From assembly GCF_018614135.1 (NCBI RefSeq), contig NZ_JAGGOW010000105.1, forward strand, positions 1 to 64,000: a stretch of DNA of 64,000 nt, in the 5' to 3' direction. The translations under genes were made by a program, and so were the position numbers. The stretch is from Streptomyces sp. ISL-66 (GTDB taxonomy: Bacteria > Actinomycetota > Actinomycetes > Streptomycetales > Streptomycetaceae). Each line of letters starts with the position of its first letter. Positions within the stretch are counted from its first letter, which is position 1. The notes beneath the pieces were generated by a model that was not told where the DNA came from, did no database searches, and saw only the letters and a list, made by a program, of their open reading frames with translations. Below are positions 49,677-58,025 of this stretch, one piece after another.

Positions 49677-50702
49677 CTAGAGCCAGTTCTTGACGGTTTC
49701 GACGAGCCGGGCCGGCTCGGGGCCGACGGGCGTGACGTTGAGCATGGTCACCCCGGCCGCCCGGAAGGCCTCGACGCGCTCGCGCACGTATCCCTCCGGC
49801 CCGCACAGGGTGGTGAGTTCGCACAGTTCGTCCGGGACGGCGGCCGCGGCATCGCGCTTGCGTCCGGAGAGGTAGAGCTCCTGGATCTTCCGGGCCGCGT
49901 CCCCGTACCCGTAGGCCACGGCCAGGTCGTTGTAGAAGTTCTTGCCGACCGCGCCCATGCCGCCGACGTACAGGGCGATCTGCGGCCGCGCGAGTTCCCG
50001 TACGGCCGCCGCGTCCGCGCCGATGGCCAGCAGCCCGCCCGCCACGGTCTGGAGGGGGCCCAGTCCGGGTGCGCGCAGGGCCGCGCCCTCGGCGAGCGCG
50101 CTCCCCCACACCGCGTCGGCCTTCTCCGGCACGAAGAGGGTGGGGAGCCAGCCGTCGGCGATCTCCGCCGTCATCCGCACGTTCGCCGGGCCCAGCGAGG
50201 CCACGTAGACGGGGATGTCCGCGCGGACCGGCCGGGTCAGGATCTTCAGCGGCTTGCCGTGCCGGCCGCCCTTCTCGGGCGGCAGCGGCATGTCGGTGAT
50301 GCCGTGGTGGTCGATGGTCTCGCGCCGCCAGATGCGCCGGCACAGCTCGACCGTCTCGCGGGTCCGGCCGATCGGCTTGTCGTACGGCTTCCCGTGCCAG
50401 CCCTCGACCACCTGGGGGCCCGACGCGCCGAGGCCCAGCAGCGCCCGGCCGCCGGACATCGCGTCCAGGCCGGCGGTCGTCTGGGCGATGAGCGCGGGGG
50501 TGCGCGAGTAGACGTTGAGGATGGCCGAGCCGATCTTCATTCGCTCGGTCCGGGCGGCCAGATATCCCATGATCGTCGGGGAGTCGAAGCCCCAGGCTTC
50601 GGCGACCCACACCGCGTCGAGTCCGGCCGCCTCCAGCGCGGCCGCCTGGTCGGCGGCCCGGCGCGGATCCCCGGCGTAGTCCAGCAGCATGGACAGTTCC
50701 AT
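49677..50702 (-). CDS. LLM-class F420-dependent oxidoreductase
   Basis: Luciferase-like monooxygenase-fold protein of 341 residues (TIM barrel), in the F420-using subgroup to judge from context and the PxVWVAEAWGFD and LGLGASGPQVVEGWHG motifs. Its redox reaction is unknown. In this operon it may oxidise or reduce an acyl-CoA-linked intermediate. The ATG at 50702 overlaps the last base of the racemase stop (TGATG). Confidence 0.9.
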   Translation of the reverse strand: MELSMLLDYAGDPRRAADQAAALEAAGLDAVWVAEAWGFDSPTIMGYLAARTERMKIGSAILNVYSRTPALIAQTTAGLDAMSGGRALLGLGASGPQVVEGWHGKPYDKPIGRTRETVELCRRIWRRETIDHHGITDMPLPPEKGGRHGKPLKILTRPVRADIPVYVASLGPANVRMTAEIADGWLPTLFVPEKADAVWGSALAEGAALRAPGLGPLQTVAGGLLAIGADAAAVRELARPQIALYVGGMGAVGKNFYNDLAVAYGYGDAARKIQELYLSGRKRDAAAAVPDELCELTTLCGPEGYVRERVEAFRAAGVTMLNVTPVGPEPARLVETVKNWL

Positions 50703-51856
50703 CAGCCCTCCTTGCCGAGCAGCGCCGGTACGCCCCAGTCGGCCGCGACCGACTCCGTGTGCGCGCCGGGCAGGGCCGGGCCGCTCACGACGGCGGCGGG
50801 GGTCGCGGAGAAGCGTGGCGCGGGGGCCGGCTGGGTGATCCCGCCGAAGTCGGTGAAGGTGGCGCGGGCGGCCAGGTGCGGGTGGTGCGGGGCCTCGCGC
50901 AGCGAGAGCACGGGCGCCACGCAGGCGTCGGTGCCCTCGAAGACGGCCGTCCACTCCTCGCGGGTACGGGACTTGAAGCGCGCGGCGACGGCCTCGCGCA
51001 GCTCGCCCCAGCGGGCCAGGTCCTTGCGGGCGGGCGCCTGGTCGGCGATGCCCAGCAGCTCCACGAAGGTGTCGTAGAACTGCTGCTCCAGCGCGCCGAC
51101 CGCCATGTACTGGCCGTCGGAGGTCTCGTAGGTGCCGTAGAAGGGGCAGCCGCCGTCGAGGAGGTTGGCTCCGCGCCGGTCCTGCCAGCCGCCGGCCGCC
51201 ACCATGCCGTGGATCATCGCGGTGAGGTGGGCGGTCCCGTCGACGATGGCCGCGTCGACCACCTGGCCCGCGCCGCCCGGGGTGCGGGCGTGGTGGAGCG
51301 CGGCGAGCACCCCGATGACGAGGTAGAGCGAACCGCCCGCGTAGTCCCCCACCAGGTTGGCCGGGACGGCCGGGGGTTCGCCCGCGTTGCCGATCATGCC
51401 GAGGGCGCCGGTGACGGCGATGTACGCGATGTCGTGCCCGGCGGTGTGGGCGAGCGGGCCCTCCTGGCCCCAGCCGGTCATCCGGCCGTACACGAGCTTC
51501 GGGTTGCGCGCGTGGCAGTCGGCCGGGCCGACGCCGAGCCGCTCGGCGACCCCCGGGCGGAAGCCCTCGATGAGCACGTCGGCGCGCTCGACCAAGTCGA
51601 GCACGCGGGCCGGGCCGTCGGCGGACTTGAGGTCGACGAGGACGGAGCGCTTGTTGCGGTTGGTGATGTCGTAGGCGGGATCGACCGCCAGGCCGCCGCC
51701 ACCGGGGCGGTCGACGCGTACGACATCGGCGCCGAGGTCGGCGAGGACCATGGCCGCGAACGGGCCCGGCCCGATGCCCGCCAGCTCGACGACGCGCACA
51801 CCGGCGAGCGGGCCGCGGGCCGCTCCGTCGCCGTTCCCGCTGTCTGTCCCTGCCAT
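50702..51856 (-). CDS. Alpha-methylacyl-CoA racemase (CoA-transferase family III)
   Basis: CaiB/BaiF-fold protein of 384 residues. The segment GRMTGWGQEGPLAHTAGHDIAY contains the His/Asp pair expected of alpha-methylacyl-CoA racemases (compare M. tuberculosis MCR) rather than of a simple CoA-transferase, and RNKRSVLVDLK is standard for the family. It would epimerise 2-methylacyl-CoA so that the dehydrogenase can act. It is the first gene of the operon, behind an imperfect palindrome at 51894-51916. Confidence 0.9.
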   Translation of the reverse strand: MAGTDSGNGDGAARGPLAGVRVVELAGIGPGPFAAMVLADLGADVVRVDRPGGGGLAVDPAYDITNRNKRSVLVDLKSADGPARVLDLVERADVLIEGFRPGVAERLGVGPADCHARNPKLVYGRMTGWGQEGPLAHTAGHDIAYIAVTGALGMIGNAGEPPAVPANLVGDYAGGSLYLVIGVLAALHHARTPGGAGQVVDAAIVDGTAHLTAMIHGMVAAGGWQDRRGANLLDGGCPFYGTYETSDGQYMAVGALEQQFYDTFVELLGIADQAPARKDLARWGELREAVAARFKSRTREEWTAVFEGTDACVAPVLSLREAPHHPHLAARATFTDFGGITQPAPAPRFSATPAAVVSGPALPGAHTESVAADWGVPALLGKEG

Positions 51857-51893
51857 CGAGCCCCCAGCATCCCGTGGCACCACTGCGGCCACT

Positions 51894-51916
51894 GTGTGAC
51901 ACAACTGATGTAACAC
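51894..51916 (-). promoter_or_regulatory. Imperfect palindrome upstream of the acyl-CoA operon
   Basis: GTGTGACA and TGTAACAC separated by seven bases, 7 of 8 arm positions paired, about 40 bases upstream of the racemase start. Shape and spacing suit a TetR-type or similar operator controlling the minus-strand operon 51856-44955. Confidence 0.6.
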
Positions 51917-51960
51917 CAGTGATGCTAGGAACCTGTTCCACTCAGCACAAGAGCAACCGC

Positions 51961-52365
51961 TTAGCCGGTTGGCCCGTTTCTCTCGGCGATGCGCGCGTCG
52001 AGTTCCTTGAGGTGCCGCTTGAGCGCGACGGTCCGGTAGCTCTCCTCCACCCACTCGCACAGCACCTGCGCCGAGGGCGCCCCCTTCTCCCCCAGCGGCA
52101 CGGACACCCAGCCGGCCCTGCCCAGTCCGTACCCGGTCGGCTCGGCTCCGGGCGCGGTCATGGCATGGCCGTGCAACGCCTCGTCCTTGAGCTTCACGGA
52201 GATCCCGGGCGGCCGCGGGCCGTCCGCGTTGCCGAGGAAGACGAAGATCTTCTTGTTGACCTTCACCACGCAGTCCTCGGGACCCCAAGGGAACTCCTGC
52301 CCGGCCTCCGGCAGCCCCAGGGCGAACGCCCGGACCGCCTCCCACTTGCGCACCGCGGTCTTCAT
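51961..52365 (-). CDS. MmcQ/YjbR-family DNA-binding-like protein
   Basis: Small protein of 134 residues of the MmcQ/YjbR (CyaY-like fold) family. Features: PGEEFPWGPEDCVVKVNKKIFVFLG-like core (here EAGQEFPWGPEDCVV) and ISVKLKDEA, with C-terminal SYRTVALKRHLKELD helix. Its cellular role is unknown. The ATG at 52365 follows GGGAG by ten bases. Confidence 0.85.
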   Translation of the reverse strand: MKTAVRKWEAVRAFALGLPEAGQEFPWGPEDCVVKVNKKIFVFLGNADGPRPPGISVKLKDEALHGHAMTAPGAEPTGYGLGRAGWVSVPLGEKGAPSAQVLCEWVEESYRTVALKRHLKELDARIAERNGPTG

Positions 52366-52442
52366 CGACAACACGCTCCCGAGTACCTGCTCGCACGGAC
52401 GGTCCCTCCTCACGCTAACGCCGCCCACCGACGCCCGGCCCC

Positions 52443-52500
52443 CGACTCGACGCGGCGCGGCGCGACTCGACGCGGCGCGGCTCGACGCGGCGCGACGCGG
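52443..52500. repeat. GC-rich tandem repeat upstream of the enoyl-reductase-like gene
   Basis: Units of CGACTCGACGCGGCGCGG at 52443-52460 and 52463-52480 (20-base period), followed by related CGACGCGGCGCG fragments to 52500. It lies in the divergent region between the MmcQ-like gene and the gene starting at 52662. Confidence 0.7.
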
Positions 52501-52661
52501 CTTCCCGACGGCTCCGCGGGGCCGCCCGCGAGCAGCACGGCGGCAGTGCGCCGCCGGCCACCGTCTTACCGCGGGTCACACCCGCCCGCGCGGGCCACCG
52601 CCGGGGGCGCTAGCCTCGGCCACCACCGACACCTACACCTACACGGCTTGGGAGGCTGCCG

Positions 52662-53867
52662 ATGAACGCAGATGCTCGACACGAACCGCGCACCGCGGAA
52701 CGGGAGTACGACATCGTGCTGTTCGGCGCGACCGGGTTCGTCGGGGCGCTGACCGCCGCGTACCTCGCCGCCCACGCCCCCGCCGACTGCCGCTGGGCCC
52801 TCGCGGGCCGCGACCTCGCGAAGCTGGAGCGACTGCGCGAACGGCTGGCGGCCACCGCCCCGGCCTGCGCGGACCTGCCGCTGCTGCGCGCCGACGCCCA
52901 GGACACCGGGGCGCTGCACGAACTGGCCGCATCCACCCGGGTGCTGGCCACGACCGTGGGCCCGTACATCTGGTACGGGGCCGGGCTGGTCGCGGCCTGC
53001 GCCGCGGCGGGCACCGACTACCTGGACCTCACCGGCGAGCCCGAGTTCGTGGACCGGATGTACGTGGACCACGACGCGCGGGCCCGCGAGAGCGGCGCCC
53101 GGATCGTCCACGCCTGCGGCTTCGACTCCGTCCCGGCCGACCTCGGCGCGTACTTCACCGTCGGACAGCTCCCGGCCGGCGTGCCGCTGACCGTGGACGG
53201 CTTCATGCGTTCCAACGCCGTCTTCTCGGGCGGCACCCTGACCACGGCGCTGACCGCCATGGGCCGCGGCCCCCAGCTCCTGGCCGCCGCCCGCGCCCGC
53301 CGCCTTCACGAGCCCCGGCTGCTGGGCCGGCGGGTACGGGGGCCCGTGGGCGTACCGCGCTTCAGCCGGGAAACCGGCTCCTGGGCGCTGCCGCTCCCCA
53401 CCTTGGACCCCCGGATCGTGGCGCGCTCGGCAGCCGCCCTGGATCGGTACGGCCCGGACTTCCGCTACCGGCACTACGCCTCCGTACGCCACCTGCCCGT
53501 GGCCCTGGGCGGTACGGCGGTGGTCGGCGCGACCGCCGTGCTCGCGCAGATTCCGCCGGTGCGGCAGTGGCTCGCGGACCGCTGGGAGCCGGGCCGCGGC
53601 CCGGACGCGGAGCGGCGGGCGCGCAGCTGGTTCAGCGTGCGGTTCGTGGGCGAGGGCGGCGGCCGCCGCGTGTTCACCGAGGTTTCGGGCGGCGACCCGG
53701 GCTACGGGGAGACCGCCAAGATGCTGGCGGAGTCGGCGCTCTGCCTCGCCCACGACGCCCTGCCCGAGGTCTCCGGCCAGCTGACCACCGCCGTGGCCAT
53801 GGGCGACGCCCTCCTGGACCGGCTCCAGAAGGCGGGCATCCGCTTCCGTGTGGCGGCCACGGCCTGA
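52662..53867 (+). CDS. Saccharopine dehydrogenase-like / trans-acting enoyl reductase family protein
   Basis: Protein of 401 residues with an N-terminal Rossmann motif FGATGFVG (about residues 21-28) and the YLDLTGEPEF and GFDSVPADLGAY motifs of the trans-acting enoyl reductase/saccharopine-dehydrogenase-like group. In mycobacteria members reduce polyketide or lipid double bonds; some are just putative oxidoreductases. It is monocistronic and convergent with endonuclease V 15 bases away. Confidence 0.86.
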   Translation: MNADARHEPRTAEREYDIVLFGATGFVGALTAAYLAAHAPADCRWALAGRDLAKLERLRERLAATAPACADLPLLRADAQDTGALHELAASTRVLATTVGPYIWYGAGLVAACAAAGTDYLDLTGEPEFVDRMYVDHDARARESGARIVHACGFDSVPADLGAYFTVGQLPAGVPLTVDGFMRSNAVFSGGTLTTALTAMGRGPQLLAAARARRLHEPRLLGRRVRGPVGVPRFSRETGSWALPLPTLDPRIVARSAAALDRYGPDFRYRHYASVRHLPVALGGTAVVGATAVLAQIPPVRQWLADRWEPGRGPDAERRARSWFSVRFVGEGGGRRVFTEVSGGDPGYGETAKMLAESALCLAHDALPEVSGQLTTAVAMGDALLDRLQKAGIRFRVAATA

Positions 53868-53882
53868 CCTCCCGCCCGGGAC

Positions 53883-54563
53883 TCAGGCGGTGGCTTCGCG
53901 CAGCGCGCGCCGGCACAGCGAGTCGGCGCGCCGGGTGGTCTCGGGGATGCGGAAGCGGGGGCTGAGCGCGAGCGCGTGGGCGCAGGCGTTGTCCAGCGAC
54001 ACCCGGTGCCCGACGGACACGTAGACGGGCTTGATCCCGTCCTGCGTGCGCAGCGCCCGGCCGACGACGTCCCCGTCGGCCGCGCGCAGCGGGGCGGCGT
54101 CACCACGCCGGGCGCCCGGTTCCTGGTAGGTGAAGGTGAACGGGTTCTTCGCGACGCCGATGACGGGCAGCCCGGTGACCACGCCGAGGTGACAGGCGAG
54201 GCCGAAGCGGCGGGGGTGGGCGAGCCCGTAGCCGTCGCAGACGACGAGACCGGGCGTGACGCTGAGCGCCTCCAGCGCGGCGAGCACGGTCGGCAGTTCG
54301 CGGAAGGCGAGCAGCCCGGGCACGTAGGGAAAGCTGACGCGCCCGACGGAGGTGGCCTCCTCCACCACCTCAAGCGTGGCGGCGTCCAGCACCACGGCCG
54401 CGGCGGCGACCAGGTCGCGCTCGTCGTCGTAGGCGACGTCCACCCCTGCGATCAGCCCCGTACCGGGCGCCGGCCCGGTCTCGGTCAGCACCACGTGTCG
54501 GCACAGTTCGTCTTGTATCGCCTTGGCCTCGGCCTCGTCGGCGGGGGTCTTCGCACTCGTCAT
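53883..54563 (-). CDS. nfi: Endonuclease V
   Basis: DNA repair nuclease of 226 residues that cleaves next to deoxyinosine. Conserved motifs: AGVDVAYDDE (first metal Asp), PYVPGLLAFRELP (Tyr wedge), CDGYGLAHPRRFGLACHLG (second metal Asp and His) and GVAKNPF with catalytic Lys. The start at 54563 shares a 26-base divergent region with the YciI-like gene. Confidence 0.93.
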   Translation of the reverse strand: MTSAKTPADEAEAKAIQDELCRHVVLTETGPAPGTGLIAGVDVAYDDERDLVAAAAVVLDAATLEVVEEATSVGRVSFPYVPGLLAFRELPTVLAALEALSVTPGLVVCDGYGLAHPRRFGLACHLGVVTGLPVIGVAKNPFTFTYQEPGARRGDAAPLRAADGDVVGRALRTQDGIKPVYVSVGHRVSLDNACAHALALSPRFRIPETTRRADSLCRRALREATA

Positions 54564-54589
54564 AGTGGAGCGAGAGTAGCCTGACGATC

Positions 54590-54889
54590 ATGTTCGTCAT
54601 GGAGCTCACCTACACCGCGCCCGTCGAAGCCGTCGAAGAAGAGATGGACGCGCACATCGCCTGGCTGGACGGCTACTACGCCGCCGGCATCTTCCTCGCC
54701 TCGGGCCGCAAGGTCCCGCGCGACGGCGGCGTGATCCTGGCCGGCGGGGTATCGCGCGCGGAGATCGAAAAGATCGCCTCGGAAGACCCCTTCACCCTGG
54801 CCGGGGTCTGCGCCTACCGCATCACGGAGTTCATCGCGACGAAGACGTCCTCGGACCTCTCAACGGTCCGCGAAAACCCGGCGGCATAG
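54590..54889 (+). CDS. YciI-like protein
   Basis: Small ferredoxin-fold protein of 99 residues. The YciI pattern is VEEEMDAHIAWLDGYYAAGIFLASGRK (seen in parts, with the conserved His/Asp pair) and DPFTLAGVCAYRITEF. Some relatives are dehalogenase or muconolactone isomerase-like, but most are unknown. The ATG at 54590 is in the 26-base gap facing nfi. Confidence 0.86.
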   Translation: MFVMELTYTAPVEAVEEEMDAHIAWLDGYYAAGIFLASGRKVPRDGGVILAGGVSRAEIEKIASEDPFTLAGVCAYRITEFIATKTSSDLSTVRENPAA

Positions 54890-54925
54890 CCGGCCCGGCG
54901 GCCGCAGGGGTGTGTGACGCACCCG

Positions 54926-54977
54926 AGCACGACCCGCGCCTCCCGGAGCAGTGCTCCCGGGAGGCGCGGGTCGTGCT
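54926..54977 (+). terminator. Long terminator hairpin after the YciI-like gene
   Basis: Twenty-one-base perfect arms, 54926-54946 and 54957-54977, with an inner AGCA/TGCT stem in the loop. It is 36 bases past the YciI-like stop, and no U-tract follows. Confidence 0.75.
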
Positions 54978-55210
54978 TGGGCCTGCGGAGTGATCGGGAA
55001 CCAGCCTTACTGAGACCACGCCGGAGCCTGCGGCAGGACCGAGAGCCCCCGCCCCACTGTCACCCTGTGCGATCACACGGACAGGTTCAGGCCATCCGGT
55101 GACACAGCTCACGCAACCGCGCGTGCACGGATTCGCCGAATCCAGCGTCTATCCCGTTGCCGGACACCATCCCCCTCTCCGGCAAGAGATCCGCCGCAAG
55201 GGAGCGAGCC

Positions 55211-55627
55211 TTGATCACTGTCATCGAGCAGGCCGTGCAGGCCCGACTGGTTGCCACCGCGCCGAAGGTCGACACCATCCCCGTCACGTTCTGCTACGAC
55301 CGGTCGGATCCCTTCGCCGTCCGCATGGCCTTCCCCGCGCCCGCCACCCTGGAAGGCGTCGAGGTCTCGTGGACCTTCTCGCGCGAACTCCTGGAGGTCG
55401 GGCTCGACCGCCCGGCCGGCTACGGGGACGTGCGCGTGCGCCCGTACGACGCCGACCGGACCACCATCGAATTCCACGCCCCGGAGGGGGTCGCGATCGT
55501 CCTGATGGTGACCGCCGAGCTGCACCGCTTCCTGGAGCGGGTCTCCACGATCGTGCCCCCCGGCCTGGAGCACCTCTACCTCGACATGGACCAGAGCCTG
55601 GCCGAGCTGATGCGCGACTCCTGCTGA
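55211..55627 (+). CDS. SsgA-like sporulation/cell-division regulator
   Basis: SsgA-like protein of 138 residues, a family confined to morphologically complex actinobacteria. It has the conserved DPFAVRMAFPAPATLEGVEV-type core followed by SWTFSRELL, GDVRVRPYD and LAELMRDSC at the end. Family members guide septum placement and wall remodelling during sporulation. The start is a TTG at 55211 with GGGAG upstream; longer frames use the intergenic sequence. Which SALP paralogue it is cannot be decided. Confidence 0.9.
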   Translation: MITVIEQAVQARLVATAPKVDTIPVTFCYDRSDPFAVRMAFPAPATLEGVEVSWTFSRELLEVGLDRPAGYGDVRVRPYDADRTTIEFHAPEGVAIVLMVTAELHRFLERVSTIVPPGLEHLYLDMDQSLAELMRDSC

Positions 55628-55646
55628 CCCTCCTTAATTCGATTGC

Positions 55647-55664
55647 GGGCGGCTTCGGCCGCCC
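55647..55664 (+). terminator. Small UUCG hairpin after the SsgA-like gene
   Basis: GGGCGGC (55647-55653), TTCG loop, GCCGCCC (55658-55664), about 20 bases after the stop codon. It is stable but lacks a U-tract. It may terminate the SsgA-like transcript or be the first structure in the ABC-F leader. Confidence 0.5.
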
Positions 55665-55697
55665 GTAGCTTCGTAGACGCCCCATCGCCGTCGAAAC

Positions 55698-55869
55698 GGA
55701 GCAGGACATTGCTCGTCTGAGGTCCGAGACACCGACCACCGTCACGCTTCACACCTTCGTGCCGTAGCGCTCCAGCGCCCCGCGCTCACGCGCCTCGACG
55801 GCACGCACCCACCGACGGCCGGCCGTCTCCCCGCGTTGCACTCACCACTCACGCAACCTGGAGGCCTCC
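55698..55869 (+). promoter_or_regulatory. Structured leader with possible MLV micro-ORF upstream of the second ABC-F gene
   Basis: GGAG at 55698 precedes TTG CTC GTC TGA (55709-55720), a possible three-codon micro-ORF. Downstream lie an eight-base pair CGTGCCGT (55758-55765)/ACGGCACG (55798-55805) with AGCGC/GCGCT inside, and the palindrome GACGGCCGGCCGTC (55814-55827). ABC-F resistance genes are often controlled by ribosome-mediated attenuation, which such a layout could support. Confidence 0.4.
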
Positions 55870-57507
55870 ATGAGTCCTGCTCGCCCTGCTCCCTCATTCG
55901 TCACCTGCTCCGCCCTGTCCTTCGACTGGCCCGACGGAACACCCGTCTTCGACGGCTTCCAACTCGCCGTCGGCCCCGGCCGTACCGGCCTGATCGGGCT
56001 CAACGGCTGCGGAAAATCCACCCTGCTCAAGCTCATCGCCGGTGAACTGACGCCGTCGGACGGTGAGTTGACGACAGCCGGCACGGTCGGCTACCTCCCG
56101 CAGACCGTCACCCTCGACACCGCGATGCGCGTGGACGAGGCCCTCGATATCCACACCACCCGGGCCGCCCTGCACGCCATCGAGGCGGGCGAGGCCACGG
56201 AGGCCAACTTCGCCGCCGTCGGCGACGACTGGGACGTGGAGGAGCGGGCCCTCGCCACGCTCGACCAGCTCGGGCTCGCCCGCATCGACCTGGACCGCAC
56301 CGTCGGACAACTATCGGGAGGTGAAGGCGTGTTGCTACGCCTGGCCACCCTCCTGCTGGCCCGCCCGGACATCCTGCTCCTCGACGAACCGACCAACAAC
56401 CTCGACCTCCGGGCCCGGCGCCGTCTCTACGCGGCCGTCGAATCCTGGTCCGGGGTGATGATCCTGGTCAGCCACGACCGCGAGCTACTGGAACGCGTCG
56501 ACCAGATCGCCGACCTGCGGGACGGCGAAGTGCGCTGGTACGGCGGCAACTTCACTGACTACGAGGAGATGCTCGCGGCCGAGCAGGAGTCTGCCGAGCG
56601 GCTGGTCCGGGTCGCGGAGGCCGACGTACAGCGCCAGAAGCGCGAACTCGCCGAGGCCCAGGTCAAATTGGCCCGGCGCAAGCGGTACGGACAGAAGATG
56701 TTCGAGAGCAAGCGCGAGCCGAAGATCGTCATGGGCGCCCGCAAGCGCGCGGCGCAGGAGTCGGCCGGCAAGCACCGCATCATGCACGCCGAGAGGCTCG
56801 CGCAGGCCAAGGAACGCCTCGACCAGGCCGTCGAGGCCGTACGCGACGATGCCGAGATCCGGATCGAACTCCCCGCCACCCAGGTCCCGCCGGGCCGCCG
56901 CGTACTCACCCTGCGCGACCTGCGCCTGGCCCACGGGGCGGCGGCCCCGGGCGAGTGGGAGCTGCGCGGCCCGGAGCGGATCGCACTGGTGGGCCGCAAC
57001 GGATCCGGCAAGACGACCTTGCTGCGGACCATCGCCGGGGAACTGCCCCCGGTCTCGGGCGAGTCGGTGACGCACGTGCCGACCCGGTTCCTGCCGCAGC
57101 GTCTCGACGTACTGGACGACGACCGCTCGGTGGTGGAGAACGTGGCGCGCTTCGCCCCGCAGGCGACGAACAACCTGATCCGCGCGCGGCTCGCCCACTT
57201 CTTGTTCCGGGGCGCACGGGCGGACCGGCCGGCCGGCACCCTGTCGGGCGGCGAGCGGTTCCGGGCGACGCTGGCGGCGCTGCTGCTCGCGGAGCCGGCG
57301 CCGCAGTTGCTGATGCTGGACGAGCCGACGAACAACCTGGACCTGGCGAGCGTGGACCAGCTCAGGGACGCGCTGGACTCCTACGAGGGGGCGCTCGTGG
57401 TGGCCAGCCACGACGTGCCGTTCCTGGAGTCGATCGGCATCACGCGGTGGCTACTGCTCGACGGCGAGCTGCGCCCGACCACGGCCGAGGAGGTCCGGGA
57501 GGGGTGA
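55870..57507 (+). CDS. ABC-F family ATPase (second copy, possible antibiotic-resistance type)
   Basis: Soluble twin-ABC protein of 545 residues. Walker A motifs GLNGCGKST and GRNGSGKTT; signatures LSGGEGVLLRL and LSGGERFRATL; both Walker B regions end LLDEPTNNLDL / MLDEPTNNLDL. The inter-domain linker is long and basic (about residues 240-330, with RRKRYGQKMFESKRE), where antibiotic-resistance ABC-F proteins reach the peptidyl-transferase centre. It differs clearly from the copy at 27453. The structured leader hints at drug-inducible control. Confidence 0.9.
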   Translation: MSPARPAPSFVTCSALSFDWPDGTPVFDGFQLAVGPGRTGLIGLNGCGKSTLLKLIAGELTPSDGELTTAGTVGYLPQTVTLDTAMRVDEALDIHTTRAALHAIEAGEATEANFAAVGDDWDVEERALATLDQLGLARIDLDRTVGQLSGGEGVLLRLATLLLARPDILLLDEPTNNLDLRARRRLYAAVESWSGVMILVSHDRELLERVDQIADLRDGEVRWYGGNFTDYEEMLAAEQESAERLVRVAEADVQRQKRELAEAQVKLARRKRYGQKMFESKREPKIVMGARKRAAQESAGKHRIMHAERLAQAKERLDQAVEAVRDDAEIRIELPATQVPPGRRVLTLRDLRLAHGAAAPGEWELRGPERIALVGRNGSGKTTLLRTIAGELPPVSGESVTHVPTRFLPQRLDVLDDDRSVVENVARFAPQATNNLIRARLAHFLFRGARADRPAGTLSGGERFRATLAALLLAEPAPQLLMLDEPTNNLDLASVDQLRDALDSYEGALVVASHDVPFLESIGITRWLLLDGELRPTTAEEVREG

Positions 57508-57966
57508 GGACCGGGGGTGCGCCCCAGTCCCCGCCGCACGCCGGTCGGAGCGGGCCCGCACGACGGTCGGAGCGGGCCCGCACGACGGTCCGCATGATTC
57601 CGTTCAGCGCCGGCACCTCCCCCCGGCGCCGGCCAGCCCTTCACGTACGCCACGGCGATGATCAGCGAGCTGGACACCGTACAGCTGGACAGTTCGCACG
57701 GATCGATGTTGCTGGATTTGCAGATGAAGCGACCGGCGCCGGACCGGATCCGATGAGGAGACGGAGACCACATGGCACGGTAATCGAACATACAGCCGAA
57801 TTAACAACCGCGCCCATCTCGGCCGTCAAGGCGGGAGCCTCAGACCACCTGCCGACGTGACTTTAGTCCTTTCGAGGCCCTCCGAGAGCTCTCAAACTGC
57901 GCAGATAACGGCACGTAACCAGACACATGCCCCTGTGGGGCTTGGCTCGTCCTGATGTCGCGCTTA
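57508..57966. other. Intergenic region upstream of the desaturase gene
   Basis: About 460 bases with no gene I can support. It contains a two-copy 22-base tandem repeat (unit starting CGGTCGGAGCGGGCCCGCAC at 57542-57563 and 57564-57585). An A/T-richer part at 57640-57800 has short frames on both strands (a 32-residue plus-strand frame starting 57655 and a Ser/Cys-rich minus-strand frame) that lack ribosome-binding sites. Confidence 0.5.
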
Positions 57967-57999
57967 ACCTACGACTCCGTAGGCTACGGAACCGTAGGT
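57967..57999. promoter_or_regulatory. Multi-palindrome operator upstream of the acyl-ACP desaturase gene
   Basis: Outer arms ACCTACG (57967-57973) and CGTAGGT (57993-57999) enclose a perfect inverted repeat TCCGTAGGCTACGGA (57976-57990). CTACGGAACCGTAG (57984-57997) is a third, overlapping palindrome. The four CCGTAG-like half-sites alternate in orientation, typical of cooperative TetR-type binding. The site ends 26 bases before the start codon and so overlaps the likely promoter. Confidence 0.8.
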
Positions 58000-58025
58000 A
58001 ATTCGCTTTGCACTCAGGAGTACCC

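Noticed and set aside
52443..52500. Short GC-rich repeats considered as a CRISPR array
   Set aside because: The repeats are nearly adjacent, with no spacers of regular length and no cas genes.
57600..57800. Ser/Cys-rich minus-strand frame (contains NIDPCELSSCTVSSS) that resembles a RiPP core, and a 32-residue plus-strand peptide with LLDLQ
   Set aside because: No ribosome-binding site for either, the minus-strand frame does not stop after the possible core, and no modification enzyme or transporter lies nearby.
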